46,864 nt of DNA from contig CAYRSC010000007.1 of assembly GCA_964427155.1 (NCBI GenBank), forward strand, positions 1 to 46,864. The letters run 5' to 3'. The notes below the pieces were generated by a model, which was given only the letters and a program-made list of their open reading frames with translations, made no database searches and was not told where the DNA came from. Below are positions 8,600 through 18,223 of this stretch, in pieces (position 1 is the first letter of the stretch; the number at the start of each line of letters is the position of its first letter). The translations under genes were made by a program, and so were the position numbers. This stretch comes from Desulfothermus sp964427155. GTDB taxonomy: Bacteria; Desulfobacterota; Desulfovibrionia; Desulfovibrionales; Desulfothermaceae.

Positions 8600-9429
8600 A
8601 AAAGATTCTTTTATTAGGTGATAGAGGGAAAATGGGAACAGCTATAAAAATAGTATTTAAAAATGACTATGAGGTAATTGGTAAAAATTCCAGTCATTTT
8701 AATGCTGAAAATTTTGATGAAGTAGAAGATTTAATAAAATTCCATACTCCAGATATTGTTATAAATACAGTAGCTTTTATGGGAATAGATCCATGTGAGC
8801 AGGAACCTGATAAGGCCTTCAAAATAAATACTTTGTTTCCTGGATTTTTAGCATCTCTTTCTAAAAAACAAAATTTTCTATTGGTACATTTTAGTACAGA
8901 CGCAGTATTTTCTGACTTAGAACTGGGATACTATATAGAAAAAGATATACCTTCTCCTTTAAATATATATGGAGTAAGTAAATATGGTGGAGATTGCCTT
9001 GTAAAAGCCAATGGAGAGAAGTTCTATATAATAAGAATTGGTATATTGTTTGGCCCAACTAGTAAAAAAAATCAATTTGTAGAAAAGATGCTTTTGAAAA
9101 TAGAAAATGGAGAAAAAGAAATAAAAATTGCAAATGATATAATTAGTTCACCTGGATATAGCATAGATATTGCACAAAAGATCAAAGATATAATAGAAAA
9201 TGAATATCCTTACATGCTATATCATGTAACAAATAGTGGAAAGGCATCTTTATATGAACTTATGAATGAAATAATAAAAAATTTATCCTTAGATGTAAAA
9301 ATAAAAAAAGCCTCTTATAAAGACTTTCCGCATTTAGGAAAGAAAAATACTTATACTCCTATATCCTCAATTTATATTGAACCTTTGAGGAATTGGAGAG
9401 ATGCTGTAAAAGATTATTGTATTAATTAA
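8596..9429 (+). CDS. RmlD-like NAD(P)-dependent sugar reductase (dTDP-4-dehydrorhamnose reductase family)
   Basis: The 277-residue protein starts KKILLLGDRGKMGTAI, a GxxGxxG Rossmann motif as in RmlD. It has NTVAFMGIDPCEQEPDKAFKIN, HFSTDAVF and the catalytic YxxxK in YGVSKYGGD. The family reduces a 4-keto nucleotide sugar. No RmlA, RmlB or RmlC is present in this window, so it may act on a different keto sugar or rely on distant genes. The ATG overlaps the transketolase stop as ATGA. It is the last gene of the AT-rich cluster and faces a convergent helicase gene 34 nt away. Confidence 0.82.
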   Translation: MKKILLLGDRGKMGTAIKIVFKNDYEVIGKNSSHFNAENFDEVEDLIKFHTPDIVINTVAFMGIDPCEQEPDKAFKINTLFPGFLASLSKKQNFLLVHFSTDAVFSDLELGYYIEKDIPSPLNIYGVSKYGGDCLVKANGEKFYIIRIGILFGPTSKKNQFVEKMLLKIENGEKEIKIANDIISSPGYSIDIAQKIKDIIENEYPYMLYHVTNSGKASLYELMNEIIKNLSLDVKIKKASYKDFPHLGKKNTYTPISSIYIEPLRNWRDAVKDYCIN

Positions 9430-9463
9430 ATTTTAACTTGTTATCTATGCTGGCTTTTTTATT

Positions 9464-12400
9464 TTATACCTCAAATAACATCTCTAAATCCTCTCTGGTT
9501 AAGGATTTCCAGTGGTCCTGGCCAGGAATAATGGCCTCGGCCACCCCTTTCTTCTTTTCCTGGAGTTGAAGTATCTTTTCCTCCACTGTGTTTTCACAGA
9601 TAAGTTTATAGGAGAATACCTTTTTTGTTTGTCCTATACGATGGGTTCTATCCGTTGCCTGACTCTCCACCGCGGGGTTCCACCAGGGATCATAATGAAT
9701 TACATAGTCCGCTGCAGTAAGGTTTAGCCCTGTTCCCCCTGCCTTTAGGGATATCAAAAAGATGGGGATGGTGGGATCGTTATTGAATCTCTCCACCTGT
9801 TCAAACCTGTCCTTGCTGGAACCGTCTAGATAGGAAAAGGGGATCTTGTTCATCTTTAGCCAGGAGCGTATTATATGCAACATCTGGACAAATTGAGAAA
9901 ATACAAGGACCTTGTGTCCATCCTCAATTATTCCCGTAACCAGGTCCTTAAATGCCTCAAACTTCCCTGATGGCATATTGGTATTTATGCCTGGCATATC
10001 CAGTTTTAATAGCCTTGGATGACAACATATCTGTCTGAGTTTTAACAGGGCATCCAGGATAGACATCTGGGACTGGGCAAGGCCCCTTTCTTCCACTTTT
10101 TGAAGGACCTGTTCCTTGAGTTTTTTTGCAAGGGCGGCATAGAGTTCCTTTTGTTCCTCCAGCAGGGCCGCATAATATACATGTTCCACCTTGGGGGGAA
10201 GTTCCTTTACCACCTCCTTTTTGGTCCTTCTCAGGATAAAGGGCTTTACCCGTGCCCTCAAATATTCAAGGGCCTCTTCGTCTCCATCCTTTATGGGTTT
10301 TACCACGCTCTTTTGAAATGCATGTTGAGAGCCTAAAAAGCCTGGCATGAGAAATTCAAATAGGGACCACAGTTCAAAGAGATTGTTTTCAATTGGGGTA
10401 CCTGAGAGGCACACTTTAAAACGGGTTTTTAGTTTTCTCACAGAGCGGGCAGTTATTGTATTTGGATTTTTGATATTCTGGGCCTCATCCAGGATGACAG
10501 AACTGTATTCATATTTGAGGAGTTCTTCCAGGTCTCGTCTTAAGAGGGCGTAAGTGGTAAGCACAATATCACTTGTTGGGATCCGTTTAAAAAGGGTCTC
10601 TCTCCTGGAGCCGTATATAATTAATGTCTTCATATCCGGCACAAATTTTTCTATCTCCTTCTGCCAGTTGGGAAGCACTGAGGTGGGAACTATAATGAGG
10701 TTTGGTCCACTCCCTCCCTTCTCCTTCACATGCTGAAGCAGAGCAAGGGTCTGAAGGGTCTTTCCCAGCCCCATTTCATCTGCTAGTATCCCGCCGAATC
10801 CATATTCCCTCAGGAAGTTTAAAAAGCTCACCCCCTGAAGCTGGTAGGGACGAAGCTGGGCCCTGAGCCCCTTTGGATGTTCCACCTGTTCTATCTTTTC
10901 AAAATTGTGGATACGTTCCTTGAGACGGTTCCAGAAGGAATTACTCTCCAGTTCTGTGACGTCATCAATTATCTTATCCAGCAGGGGGGCCTCATATTTT
11001 TTAAATTTTTTCTTGGGAGCGGCCTCTGGGTCCATGCCCATGGCCTGGAGTTTATTTTTTAACTTCTTTAGCCATGAGTCAGGAAGAGATGCATATGATC
11101 CGTCTTTTAGCTGTATATACCTCTTCCCCTGGGTCCAGGCCTTCCATACCTTTTCTATGGGAACACGTATGTTGTCATACTCTACACTTAGATTTAGTTC
11201 AAACCAGTCTTGGTTTTCCTCCTCTGAATCCACTGAGGCAACTATCCTTGGTTTTACATGACGCACCTTGAATCTGGATAGGTTCTTTTCCCCATATACC
11301 CTGTATTTTTCTACTAATACGGGATAGTAATCCAGCAGGAAGTTTATGGCCCCTTCAGGCTCTAAAAACCACATGGAATTTGTGCGTGACTGAAATCCCA
11401 TCTCAATGAGCTTATTAATGAGTTCCTCTTCTGCCTTTTGGTCCCGGCGGATGAGAAAGGACCTACCCTCAAATTGATAACTTCCTGTCTGAAATGTGGG
11501 ATTTATCTCTCCCACCACCACATCCCCATGCTCTGTTTCATATACATTTTGTATCTGAAGCGTAAGCAGACTCCCCTCTTCATCTAGGAATAGCTTGGGA
11601 TTATACCTGGCAGATACAAATATGGGTTTCATCCTCTCCAGAAATTCTTCCTGACCATAGAGGTTAGAAGAGGGTATCTTGGTCCATACCCTGTCCAGAA
11701 ACTCTGAAAGTTCATTGTGAGGGATAATGGGAGGTTCTTTAATGAGTTTTAGGATGAGCTCCGTGTCCAGGGTAGAATATACAGGATAGAAAGCCTTTTT
11801 CCACAAGACCCAGATGGGCAACTGTCCGTAAATATAGATATCTTCCCCTGTTATGGGAAAGGGCATCTTGTCTTCATGACTGAGAAGCACGTCAAAACTA
11901 AGCCCATCCTCTGAGAGTCGTGGTTTTAATTGGAGCTTCATGCTCTGGGCATTTATCCTCACAGGGGATTCAGTGTCCTCCCAGAATAGATAAAATTCGT
12001 CCTTTATGGACCACAAAAACCAGGTCATAAGACCTGCAGGTATCTCTATCTTGTGACCTAGATAATCCAGATACTGCCCTATCTGAAGGGCCACCTTGGG
12101 AAAGTCTGGAGAGAGTTCACACCATGTGGGATTGTTGATAATCTGCTCCAGGGTCACTGGATTTTGTACCTTTGAAAGCCCAGATTTGTTCTGTCTCGCC
12201 CTGAATATGGATACCACCAGTCTCTGGGGCTCTGGATAGAATCTAAAGATAAGATAGTTATTCCCCGGCTCTGGTTCAGGTTTCATTACAAAAAAGTTTC
12301 TGAAACTCTGCCTCCAGTCTGTACGGGGGGTGGGATGATCTTCTTCTCCCCCGTTCTTAAATCCCTTTAAAAGCCTCAGTAAGGTGGCTCCCACATGGGG

Positions 12401-12676
12401 ACATATACCTGAGAAGGAATCTGAACAGTTGCAAAAATAAGTAATGGTCCCTTCCCGCAGGTTTATGCCTATCTCCGGGTTATAGACCTGAAGGTCCTCA
12501 CCATTTATTACCCCCTCTATATCCCAGTATTCATCCCTGGTCTTGAGATCTATCTTTTCTACCCGGGAGATGAGCCTTTTTGAAGATTCTTTTATATAAT
12601 CGGGGACACTCTCCTCTATAAATCCCTCGGTTATCTTACATACCCGTTCCTTTGCCTTGTCTGTAATCTGTTCCAT
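9464..12676 (-). CDS. SNF2-family DNA-dependent ATPase with SWIM zinc finger
   Basis: This 1070-residue protein has an N-terminal SWIM finger (CxCx7CxH at C82, C84, C92, H94), a long bacterial SNF2-associated middle region, and then the helicase core. The core shows DEMGLGKTLQ (motif I), DEAQNIKN (motif II), LSGTPIENN (motif III), SQFVQMLHII (motif IV), SLKAGGTGLNLTAADYV (motif V) and ATDRTHRIGQ (motif VI). Such proteins translocate on duplex DNA and remodel protein-DNA complexes, such as stalled RNA polymerase; the exact role is unknown. It is divergent from rel. Codon use switches sharply to the GC-richer core type here. Confidence 0.93.
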   Translation of the reverse strand: MEQITDKAKERVCKITEGFIEESVPDYIKESSKRLISRVEKIDLKTRDEYWDIEGVINGEDLQVYNPEIGINLREGTITYFCNCSDSFSGICPHVGATLLRLLKGFKNGGEEDHPTPRTDWRQSFRNFFVMKPEPEPGNNYLIFRFYPEPQRLVVSIFRARQNKSGLSKVQNPVTLEQIINNPTWCELSPDFPKVALQIGQYLDYLGHKIEIPAGLMTWFLWSIKDEFYLFWEDTESPVRINAQSMKLQLKPRLSEDGLSFDVLLSHEDKMPFPITGEDIYIYGQLPIWVLWKKAFYPVYSTLDTELILKLIKEPPIIPHNELSEFLDRVWTKIPSSNLYGQEEFLERMKPIFVSARYNPKLFLDEEGSLLTLQIQNVYETEHGDVVVGEINPTFQTGSYQFEGRSFLIRRDQKAEEELINKLIEMGFQSRTNSMWFLEPEGAINFLLDYYPVLVEKYRVYGEKNLSRFKVRHVKPRIVASVDSEEENQDWFELNLSVEYDNIRVPIEKVWKAWTQGKRYIQLKDGSYASLPDSWLKKLKNKLQAMGMDPEAAPKKKFKKYEAPLLDKIIDDVTELESNSFWNRLKERIHNFEKIEQVEHPKGLRAQLRPYQLQGVSFLNFLREYGFGGILADEMGLGKTLQTLALLQHVKEKGGSGPNLIIVPTSVLPNWQKEIEKFVPDMKTLIIYGSRRETLFKRIPTSDIVLTTYALLRRDLEELLKYEYSSVILDEAQNIKNPNTITARSVRKLKTRFKVCLSGTPIENNLFELWSLFEFLMPGFLGSQHAFQKSVVKPIKDGDEEALEYLRARVKPFILRRTKKEVVKELPPKVEHVYYAALLEEQKELYAALAKKLKEQVLQKVEERGLAQSQMSILDALLKLRQICCHPRLLKLDMPGINTNMPSGKFEAFKDLVTGIIEDGHKVLVFSQFVQMLHIIRSWLKMNKIPFSYLDGSSKDRFEQVERFNNDPTIPIFLISLKAGGTGLNLTAADYVIHYDPWWNPAVESQATDRTHRIGQTKKVFSYKLICENTVEEKILQLQEKKKGVAEAIIPGQDHWKSLTREDLEMLFEV

Positions 12677-12887
12677 CCTCCGCTACCCCTAAGCTCCTTT
12701 GTTTTGTAACTATGCCAAACGGAAGACCATTATACAAAAAAGTATAAAATGTCAAAATACCTATTCATAGATTTTATATTATATACTCACTTACCGGCCA
12801 TCTTGCAAGTACTTTTTCCTTTACTTGCCCCCTTTCCTTGATTAATTTTAATAGAGATAACCTATCTTAATATATCAGGGAAAGACT

Positions 12888-15077
12888 ATGATAAGGATCA
12901 ATGAAATACTGGAAAAGGCATCTACATACTTATCCCCCACAGATATTGCCCTTATAGAAAAGGCCTATGTGTATTCTGCCTCTGCCCATGCAGGACAATT
13001 TAGACTCTCAGGGGAGCCCTATCTATCCCACCCCCTGGAGGTGAGTAATATCCTGGTGGACCTCAAACTGGATGCCCCAACTATTGCCAGTGGACTTCTT
13101 CATGATACTGTAGAGGATACCTCTGTTACCATTAAAGATATAGAGGATAATTTTGGAAGAGAGGTTGCACTTATTGTAGATGGAGTTACCAAGATAGGAC
13201 AGGTTACTTTTGAATCAAAAGAAAGTGCAAAAGCAGAAAATATTAGAAAAATGATAGTTGCAATGGCAAAAGACCTTAGGGTTATTTTAGTAAAACTTGC
13301 AGATAGATTGCATAATATGAGAACACTTGAATTTCAACATCCTGTCAAGCAGAGAATGATTTCTCAGGAGACATTAGATATTTATTCTCCACTTTCTCAT
13401 AGAATAGGACTTTATAAAATAAAAGTAGAATTGGATGATTTAAGCCTTAAGTATTTAAAACCAGATGTCTATAATAGAATAAAAGAAGGACTAAAAAATC
13501 ATAAAGTTCTTGGAAAAGATTATATAGAGAAGGTAATTTCAAATTTAAAAGAGATAATGGAAAAAAATAATCTAAAGGGAAGGGTAAGTGGAAGACAGAA
13601 ACATATATATAGTATTTATCAAAAGATGCAAAAACAGGGACTTTCCCTGGAGCAGGTATATGATATAATTGCATTTAGAGTAATTCTAAATGAAGAAAAA
13701 GATTGTTATACAATGTTAGGACTTATTCATTCTATCTGGCCCCCTATCCCCGGAAGATTTAAGGATTATATATCCATGCCTAAACCAAATATGTATCAGA
13801 GTCTTCATACCACGGTTATAGGTCCTGATGGAGAACACATAGAGATCCAGTTGAGGACTGAAAAGATGCACTATGTGGCAGAGTATGGTGTGGCCGCCCA
13901 TTGGAGATACAAGGATACAGATGTGTTGAATCCAAAGGACGAAAAGAGGTTTTCGTGGCTTCGGCAGATCCTGGATTGGGAAAGGGAATTCAAAGACCCC
14001 AAGGAATTTATGCAGTCCTTGAAACTGGATCTATTTTCTGACGAGGTATATGTATTTACACCCAAAGGGGATCTCCTGGCCCTTCCCCAGGGGGCCACAC
14101 CTGTGGACTTTGCCTATCTAATACACTCTGAAGTGGGACACCGCTGCACAGGTGCCAAGATAAATGGTAAGCTCGTGCCCCTGGATACTCCCCTTAAAAA
14201 TGGGGATACTGTGGAGATAATCACCTCTCCTAATCATAAGCCCAGCCGCGACTGGCTCAAATTCGTAAAGACTCCCAAGGCCCGTGCCAAGATAAGACAT
14301 TGGATAAAGACAGAGGAGAGGGCGAGCAGTATCTCTCTGGCCAAAGAGATGTTGGAGAAGGAGGGGAGAAAACTGGGGATAAATTTTCAAAAGGTCCTTA
14401 AGACTGGAGAACTAGAAAAGGTGGCAGAGGAGTTTTCCTATAAAAGTGTGGATGACCTCCTCGCTGCAGTGGGCTATGCCAAGCTCACCCCTAAACAGGT
14501 GTTAAATAGATTGCTTCCCCCTTCCACCCGGCAGGAGGTAACAAAGGTGGTTTCAAAGGGAAGGGAGGAGAAAAGGGATAAGGAAAAGGCCCATAGTGAA
14601 GATTCTAAAATTGCATCCACAGATGGTATCAGGATAAAGGGGGTGGACCATCTCCTCATCCGTTTTGCAAAGTGTTGTCAACCAGTAGCAGGGGACCCCA
14701 TTATTGGCTACATCTCCAGGGGGAGAGGCGTGATAATTCACACCACCGATTGTCCCAATATAAGAAACCTGGAACCACAACGACTGGTGGATGTTAGCTG
14801 GGAAGGTGAGGAGAATAAATTATATACTGCCACCATAAAGATCATATCCAAGAATGAGACAGGGGCACTGGCCCTTATTGCATCCACCCTTAGTAGAGAG
14901 GATATAAATATCGTGTCAGGACGCTTTGACACCCGGGTGGACAACACCACTGAGATATATTTTACCATTGAGGTAAATAGCTCTGAGCACCTCTATACCA
15001 CTTTGGAAAAATTGAGCAAGCTTCCTCCTGTCCTAGAGGCCATAAGGAGCACTGCACATAAGGGACGTGTGTTATGA
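12888..15077 (+). CDS. relA/spoT: Bifunctional (p)ppGpp synthetase/hydrolase (Rel/SpoT family)
   Basis: The 729-residue protein has all Rel domains in order. The hydrolase has SHPLEV and LLHDTVEDT (HD motif). The synthetase has GRQKHIYSIYQKM, RFKDYISMPKPNMYQSLHT and EIQLRT. A TGS domain (VYVFTPKGDLLALPQGATPVDFAY), a zinc-finger-like region with KCCQPVAGD and a C-terminal ACT domain follow. RFKD (RxKD type) and an intact HD motif fit a bifunctional enzyme that makes and degrades (p)ppGpp in the stringent response. An internal stretch, roughly 13200-13720, uses far more A/T at synonymous sites than both ends, which is unusual. The next gene overlaps its stop as ATGA. Confidence 0.95.
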   Translation: MIRINEILEKASTYLSPTDIALIEKAYVYSASAHAGQFRLSGEPYLSHPLEVSNILVDLKLDAPTIASGLLHDTVEDTSVTIKDIEDNFGREVALIVDGVTKIGQVTFESKESAKAENIRKMIVAMAKDLRVILVKLADRLHNMRTLEFQHPVKQRMISQETLDIYSPLSHRIGLYKIKVELDDLSLKYLKPDVYNRIKEGLKNHKVLGKDYIEKVISNLKEIMEKNNLKGRVSGRQKHIYSIYQKMQKQGLSLEQVYDIIAFRVILNEEKDCYTMLGLIHSIWPPIPGRFKDYISMPKPNMYQSLHTTVIGPDGEHIEIQLRTEKMHYVAEYGVAAHWRYKDTDVLNPKDEKRFSWLRQILDWEREFKDPKEFMQSLKLDLFSDEVYVFTPKGDLLALPQGATPVDFAYLIHSEVGHRCTGAKINGKLVPLDTPLKNGDTVEIITSPNHKPSRDWLKFVKTPKARAKIRHWIKTEERASSISLAKEMLEKEGRKLGINFQKVLKTGELEKVAEEFSYKSVDDLLAAVGYAKLTPKQVLNRLLPPSTRQEVTKVVSKGREEKRDKEKAHSEDSKIASTDGIRIKGVDHLLIRFAKCCQPVAGDPIIGYISRGRGVIIHTTDCPNIRNLEPQRLVDVSWEGEENKLYTATIKIISKNETGALALIASTLSREDINIVSGRFDTRVDNTTEIYFTIEVNSSEHLYTTLEKLSKLPPVLEAIRSTAHKGRVL

Positions 15078-15895
15078 GGGATGAGTTACTATTGTTTAAG
15101 GAATATCTTATGGCCCTCTTTAAAGAGGGGTGGGTATTGGAAGATGCAGAAAGGCACTATCTGGAGACCACCTGGGGGATAGGGGAAGAAAGGGAATTTT
15201 TGGAGGCCCTTAGGGAGGGAGAGATAGAAGAGCAGTTATTGGATATACTCCTTTCCCCTTCCACTAGCCTAAAGGCCACCCTCCATGAGATATTGGGGAA
15301 TAATTCCATGTCCTCAAAGGAGATGGACCTTATGGCAGAGGAGATGGCCTCCATCCCGCTGGGGGTTGTCTTCTCTCCAGGGAAAAAAAAGGTGTTTCTC
15401 CCCCTCTCTTACCACAAGTGTCTTGAATTTCTTCAAGCCACAGGGGTGAGTCTTGCCCCCATCCCTGAGGAGGTCCATAGTTTATTGTTGGCTTCCGCCA
15501 CCTCCCAGTATGGGAGACTCCTCTATCTCTTAAAGAGGGGCATGTTTCAGTGGGATAAGGACATGATTGGTCTTTTCAGGATATTTTTTCAGAAGGTGAA
15601 TGGGCAACGGCTGGTGCCATATCTTGAGCTTATCCTGAGGGTATGGGACGGAAAAGGAGGACCCTTTGGACTTCGCCTCTCATTGCTTAAAAGACATGCC
15701 CAGCTGGAGGAAAGACTCCTGCACCTGCATAATATCCAGGCAGACATCTCATCTCGTGGTCTTGAGTTTGTCCTGTGTTCGCGCATTCCCATATGTGCAG
15801 TTCCCGAACATGAGAGGGAAGAGGAGAGGGAGATGATAGGCTATCTTTTAAATATCCTATTTCCATTCCCCCTGGACCTAGAAGATGTGTTTTAA
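15074..15895 (+). CDS. Unrecognised protein coupled to rel
   Basis: This 273-residue protein matches no family I recognise. It is acidic at the N-terminus (VLEDAERHYLETTWGIGEEREFLEAL), mostly helical in appearance, and has no signal peptide, membrane segment or cysteine motif. Its ATG overlaps the rel stop by 4 nt, so the two are probably translated together. Its last 18 nt overlap the 3' end of the convergent PBP1A gene. Codon use matches the chromosomal core, so it is likely a native gene. A link to stringent-response control is only suggested by position. Confidence 0.7.
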   Translation: MRDELLLFKEYLMALFKEGWVLEDAERHYLETTWGIGEEREFLEALREGEIEEQLLDILLSPSTSLKATLHEILGNNSMSSKEMDLMAEEMASIPLGVVFSPGKKKVFLPLSYHKCLEFLQATGVSLAPIPEEVHSLLLASATSQYGRLLYLLKRGMFQWDKDMIGLFRIFFQKVNGQRLVPYLELILRVWDGKGGPFGLRLSLLKRHAQLEERLLHLHNIQADISSRGLEFVLCSRIPICAVPEHEREEEREMIGYLLNILFPFPLDLEDVF

Positions 15896-18223
15896 TACAT
15901 TTTCCCCCTCTGATGCACCACTTGCCCCTCCCTGTTCACCTGGGGGTGGGGGTGAGACCCTGGTGGGTTCTGTGCCGGCAATAAAGGGGAGGATATAGCT
16001 CTCTTTTGTATAAGGACCTGCCAGAAGGCCTGTTTTTGCGTCTATCCTGGCCATTACAATCCCTGGGGGCTTTTTAAAATCCATCACAGGGTATTGATCC
16101 TCCACTTTTAGCCGATATCCCACCCAGATGGGACATGCGGCCCGGGAGCCTGTCTCGTATTTCCCCATTGGCCTTGGGTGGTCAAATCCCACATATACCC
16201 CGGTGAGAAGATAGGGGGTAAACCCCATAAACCAGGCATCCTTTTGTTCATCTGTGGTTCCAGTCTTTCCTGCCACTGGTCTCTTGAGCACCCTTGCCCT
16301 CCACCCTGTACCGTATTTTACCACCTGTTGCATTAGATAGGTTATGATGTAGGCATTTTGCGGAGTTATCGCCTTTTTGATCTGTGGTTGAAATGTATCT
16401 ATCTCCCTAGCATAGGAGTCTTCCACCTTTAGTACCATAATAGGGTCTATCACAGTGCCCAGCCTGGCAAATCCAGTATAGGCCTTACACAGGTTTATCA
16501 GGGATACAGATGCTGTACCAAGGCATACAGAGAGGTTGTGGGGGAAATCTGCCTCAAGACCCAGGGCCCTGGCCCGGGCAATGACCTTATCTATCCCGAT
16601 CTTCATGCCCACGCGGATGGTTACCAGGTTCCTGGAATACACCAGTGCCGTCCGTAGGAGGGTGGGACCATATATCTTTTTCTCATAATTCTCTGGCCTC
16701 CATGTGGAGTTGGTGCCCCTGTCCCAATAAACTATAGGGGCATCTAAAACCACTGTGGCCGCAGTAAAGCCATTATCCAGGGCCGCAGAATATACAATGG
16801 GCTTAAATGCAGAGCCTGTTTGCCTTTTTGCCTGTACTGCCCTGTCAAATTGACTCCTTTTAAAACTATATCCCCCCACCAGGGCCAGGACATGTCCATT
16901 TCTGGGATCAAGGGAGACCAGTGCCCCTTCTACCAGGGGCTCCTGCTCTAAGGATAGGATATATTTACCATTCTTTTTAGAAGAGAGGGAGGCCCACACC
17001 ACGTCTCCCACCTTCAATACCTTTCTTGCATCCTTTATCTTTGGCACCTCTTCAGGGGCCTTAGAGGGGTCTATCTTTCTACACCACCCCATGGAGCTAA
17101 CTGGCATCCATGCTGTCTCATTGGCAAACCTCACTGTGGCGCCCTGCCTCTTCACCCCGCTTACCAGGACCTTTATCCATTTTCCATCTTTCAGTCTCTC
17201 TAGGTCCTCAGTACCATTATCCAGAAAGAGTTTATATGCAGAAGGGTCCAGGTGAGTTATGGGCCCTCTGAACCCCCTCCTTTTTGTGGAGGCTATAAGT
17301 CCCTTTCTAAGGGCCTCTTCAGCGGCCCTTTGATGATCAATATCTAGGGTTGTATATACCTTTAATCCTCCGCAATATGTCCTGTTCTCTCCATATCTGT
17401 CTAGCAAAAACTTTCTCACCTCTTCCAGGAAATAGGGCCCCACCTTCCAGGTTGGGTCCTTCATGTGGTGGTAGTGGAGGGGATAGGCCAGGGCCTTCTC
17501 ATATTGCGAGCGCGTGATCCATCCCAGCCTCAAGAGACGATGTAATACATACCTCTGTCTCTGTTTTGCCCTCTTTGGGTGTTTGTAGGGGTCATAATAG
17601 GAAGGGGCCTTGGGCAATCCCGCCAGGATAGCGGCCTCTGCGAGATTCAGGTCCCTTGCATGTTTTCCAAAATATACCCTGGATGCGGCCTCCACCCCAT
17701 AGGCCCCTGAACCCAGATAGATCTGGGTAAGATAGATGGTCAATATCTCATTTTTGGTGAGGTGTTTCTCCAGCCTGTATGCCAGGATGGCCTCTTTTAA
17801 TTTTCTCTTGTAACTCCTCTCTGGTGTTAATAGCAGGGATTTTATGACCTGTTGGGTAATTGTACTGCCCCCCTGTACAATGGCCCCTGCCTCAATGTTT
17901 TTTATGGCGGCCCTCATTATTCCCCAGATGTCTATCCCCTTATGGTGATAAAATTCGCTGTCTTCAGCTGCCAGGAATGCCTTTGGGATATAGGGAGACA
18001 TCTCCGAGAGGGGACAGAGAAAGCGATTTTGGTGAGAAAAATAACCCAGAACTCGGCCATCCCTGGCATATACTGTGGTGGTAAGACATGGGGAATAGTC
18101 GCTTATCTTGCGGATAGTTGGCAGGTCCTTGGTAATCCAGAGATAGAGGCCCACCCCTGTGAGTGCGCCCCCAATGACAACTAGGATACATATGAAAACA
18201 AGTAGCCTAGCCAGTCTCTTCAT
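15878..18223 (-). CDS. Class A penicillin-binding protein, PBP1A family
   Basis: The 781-residue protein has a short cytoplasmic tail and a transmembrane helix (LLVFICILVVIGGALTGVGL). The GT51 glycosyltransferase domain follows (EDSEFYHHKGID, GGSTITQQVIKSLLL, YLTQIYLGSGAYGVEAASRVYFGK). The transpeptidase domain has the SxxK nucleophile in TGSAFKPIV, SxN in YSRN and KTGT in AGKTGTTDEQKDAWF. An insert between them resembles the OB-like domain of PBP1A. It polymerises and crosslinks peptidoglycan in the periplasm. Its ATG overlaps the upstream kdsD-like stop by 4 nt. It is the last gene of a leftward operon with purF and carB. Confidence 0.94.
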   Translation of the reverse strand: MKRLARLLVFICILVVIGGALTGVGLYLWITKDLPTIRKISDYSPCLTTTVYARDGRVLGYFSHQNRFLCPLSEMSPYIPKAFLAAEDSEFYHHKGIDIWGIMRAAIKNIEAGAIVQGGSTITQQVIKSLLLTPERSYKRKLKEAILAYRLEKHLTKNEILTIYLTQIYLGSGAYGVEAASRVYFGKHARDLNLAEAAILAGLPKAPSYYDPYKHPKRAKQRQRYVLHRLLRLGWITRSQYEKALAYPLHYHHMKDPTWKVGPYFLEEVRKFLLDRYGENRTYCGGLKVYTTLDIDHQRAAEEALRKGLIASTKRRGFRGPITHLDPSAYKLFLDNGTEDLERLKDGKWIKVLVSGVKRQGATVRFANETAWMPVSSMGWCRKIDPSKAPEEVPKIKDARKVLKVGDVVWASLSSKKNGKYILSLEQEPLVEGALVSLDPRNGHVLALVGGYSFKRSQFDRAVQAKRQTGSAFKPIVYSAALDNGFTAATVVLDAPIVYWDRGTNSTWRPENYEKKIYGPTLLRTALVYSRNLVTIRVGMKIGIDKVIARARALGLEADFPHNLSVCLGTASVSLINLCKAYTGFARLGTVIDPIMVLKVEDSYAREIDTFQPQIKKAITPQNAYIITYLMQQVVKYGTGWRARVLKRPVAGKTGTTDEQKDAWFMGFTPYLLTGVYVGFDHPRPMGKYETGSRAACPIWVGYRLKVEDQYPVMDFKKPPGIVMARIDAKTGLLAGPYTKESYILPFIAGTEPTRVSPPPPGEQGGASGASEGENVLKHIF

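Noticed and set aside
12838..12868. TTGATT with TATCTT as the rel promoter
   Set aside because: The spacing of 19 nt and the weak -10 make this unsafe to report.
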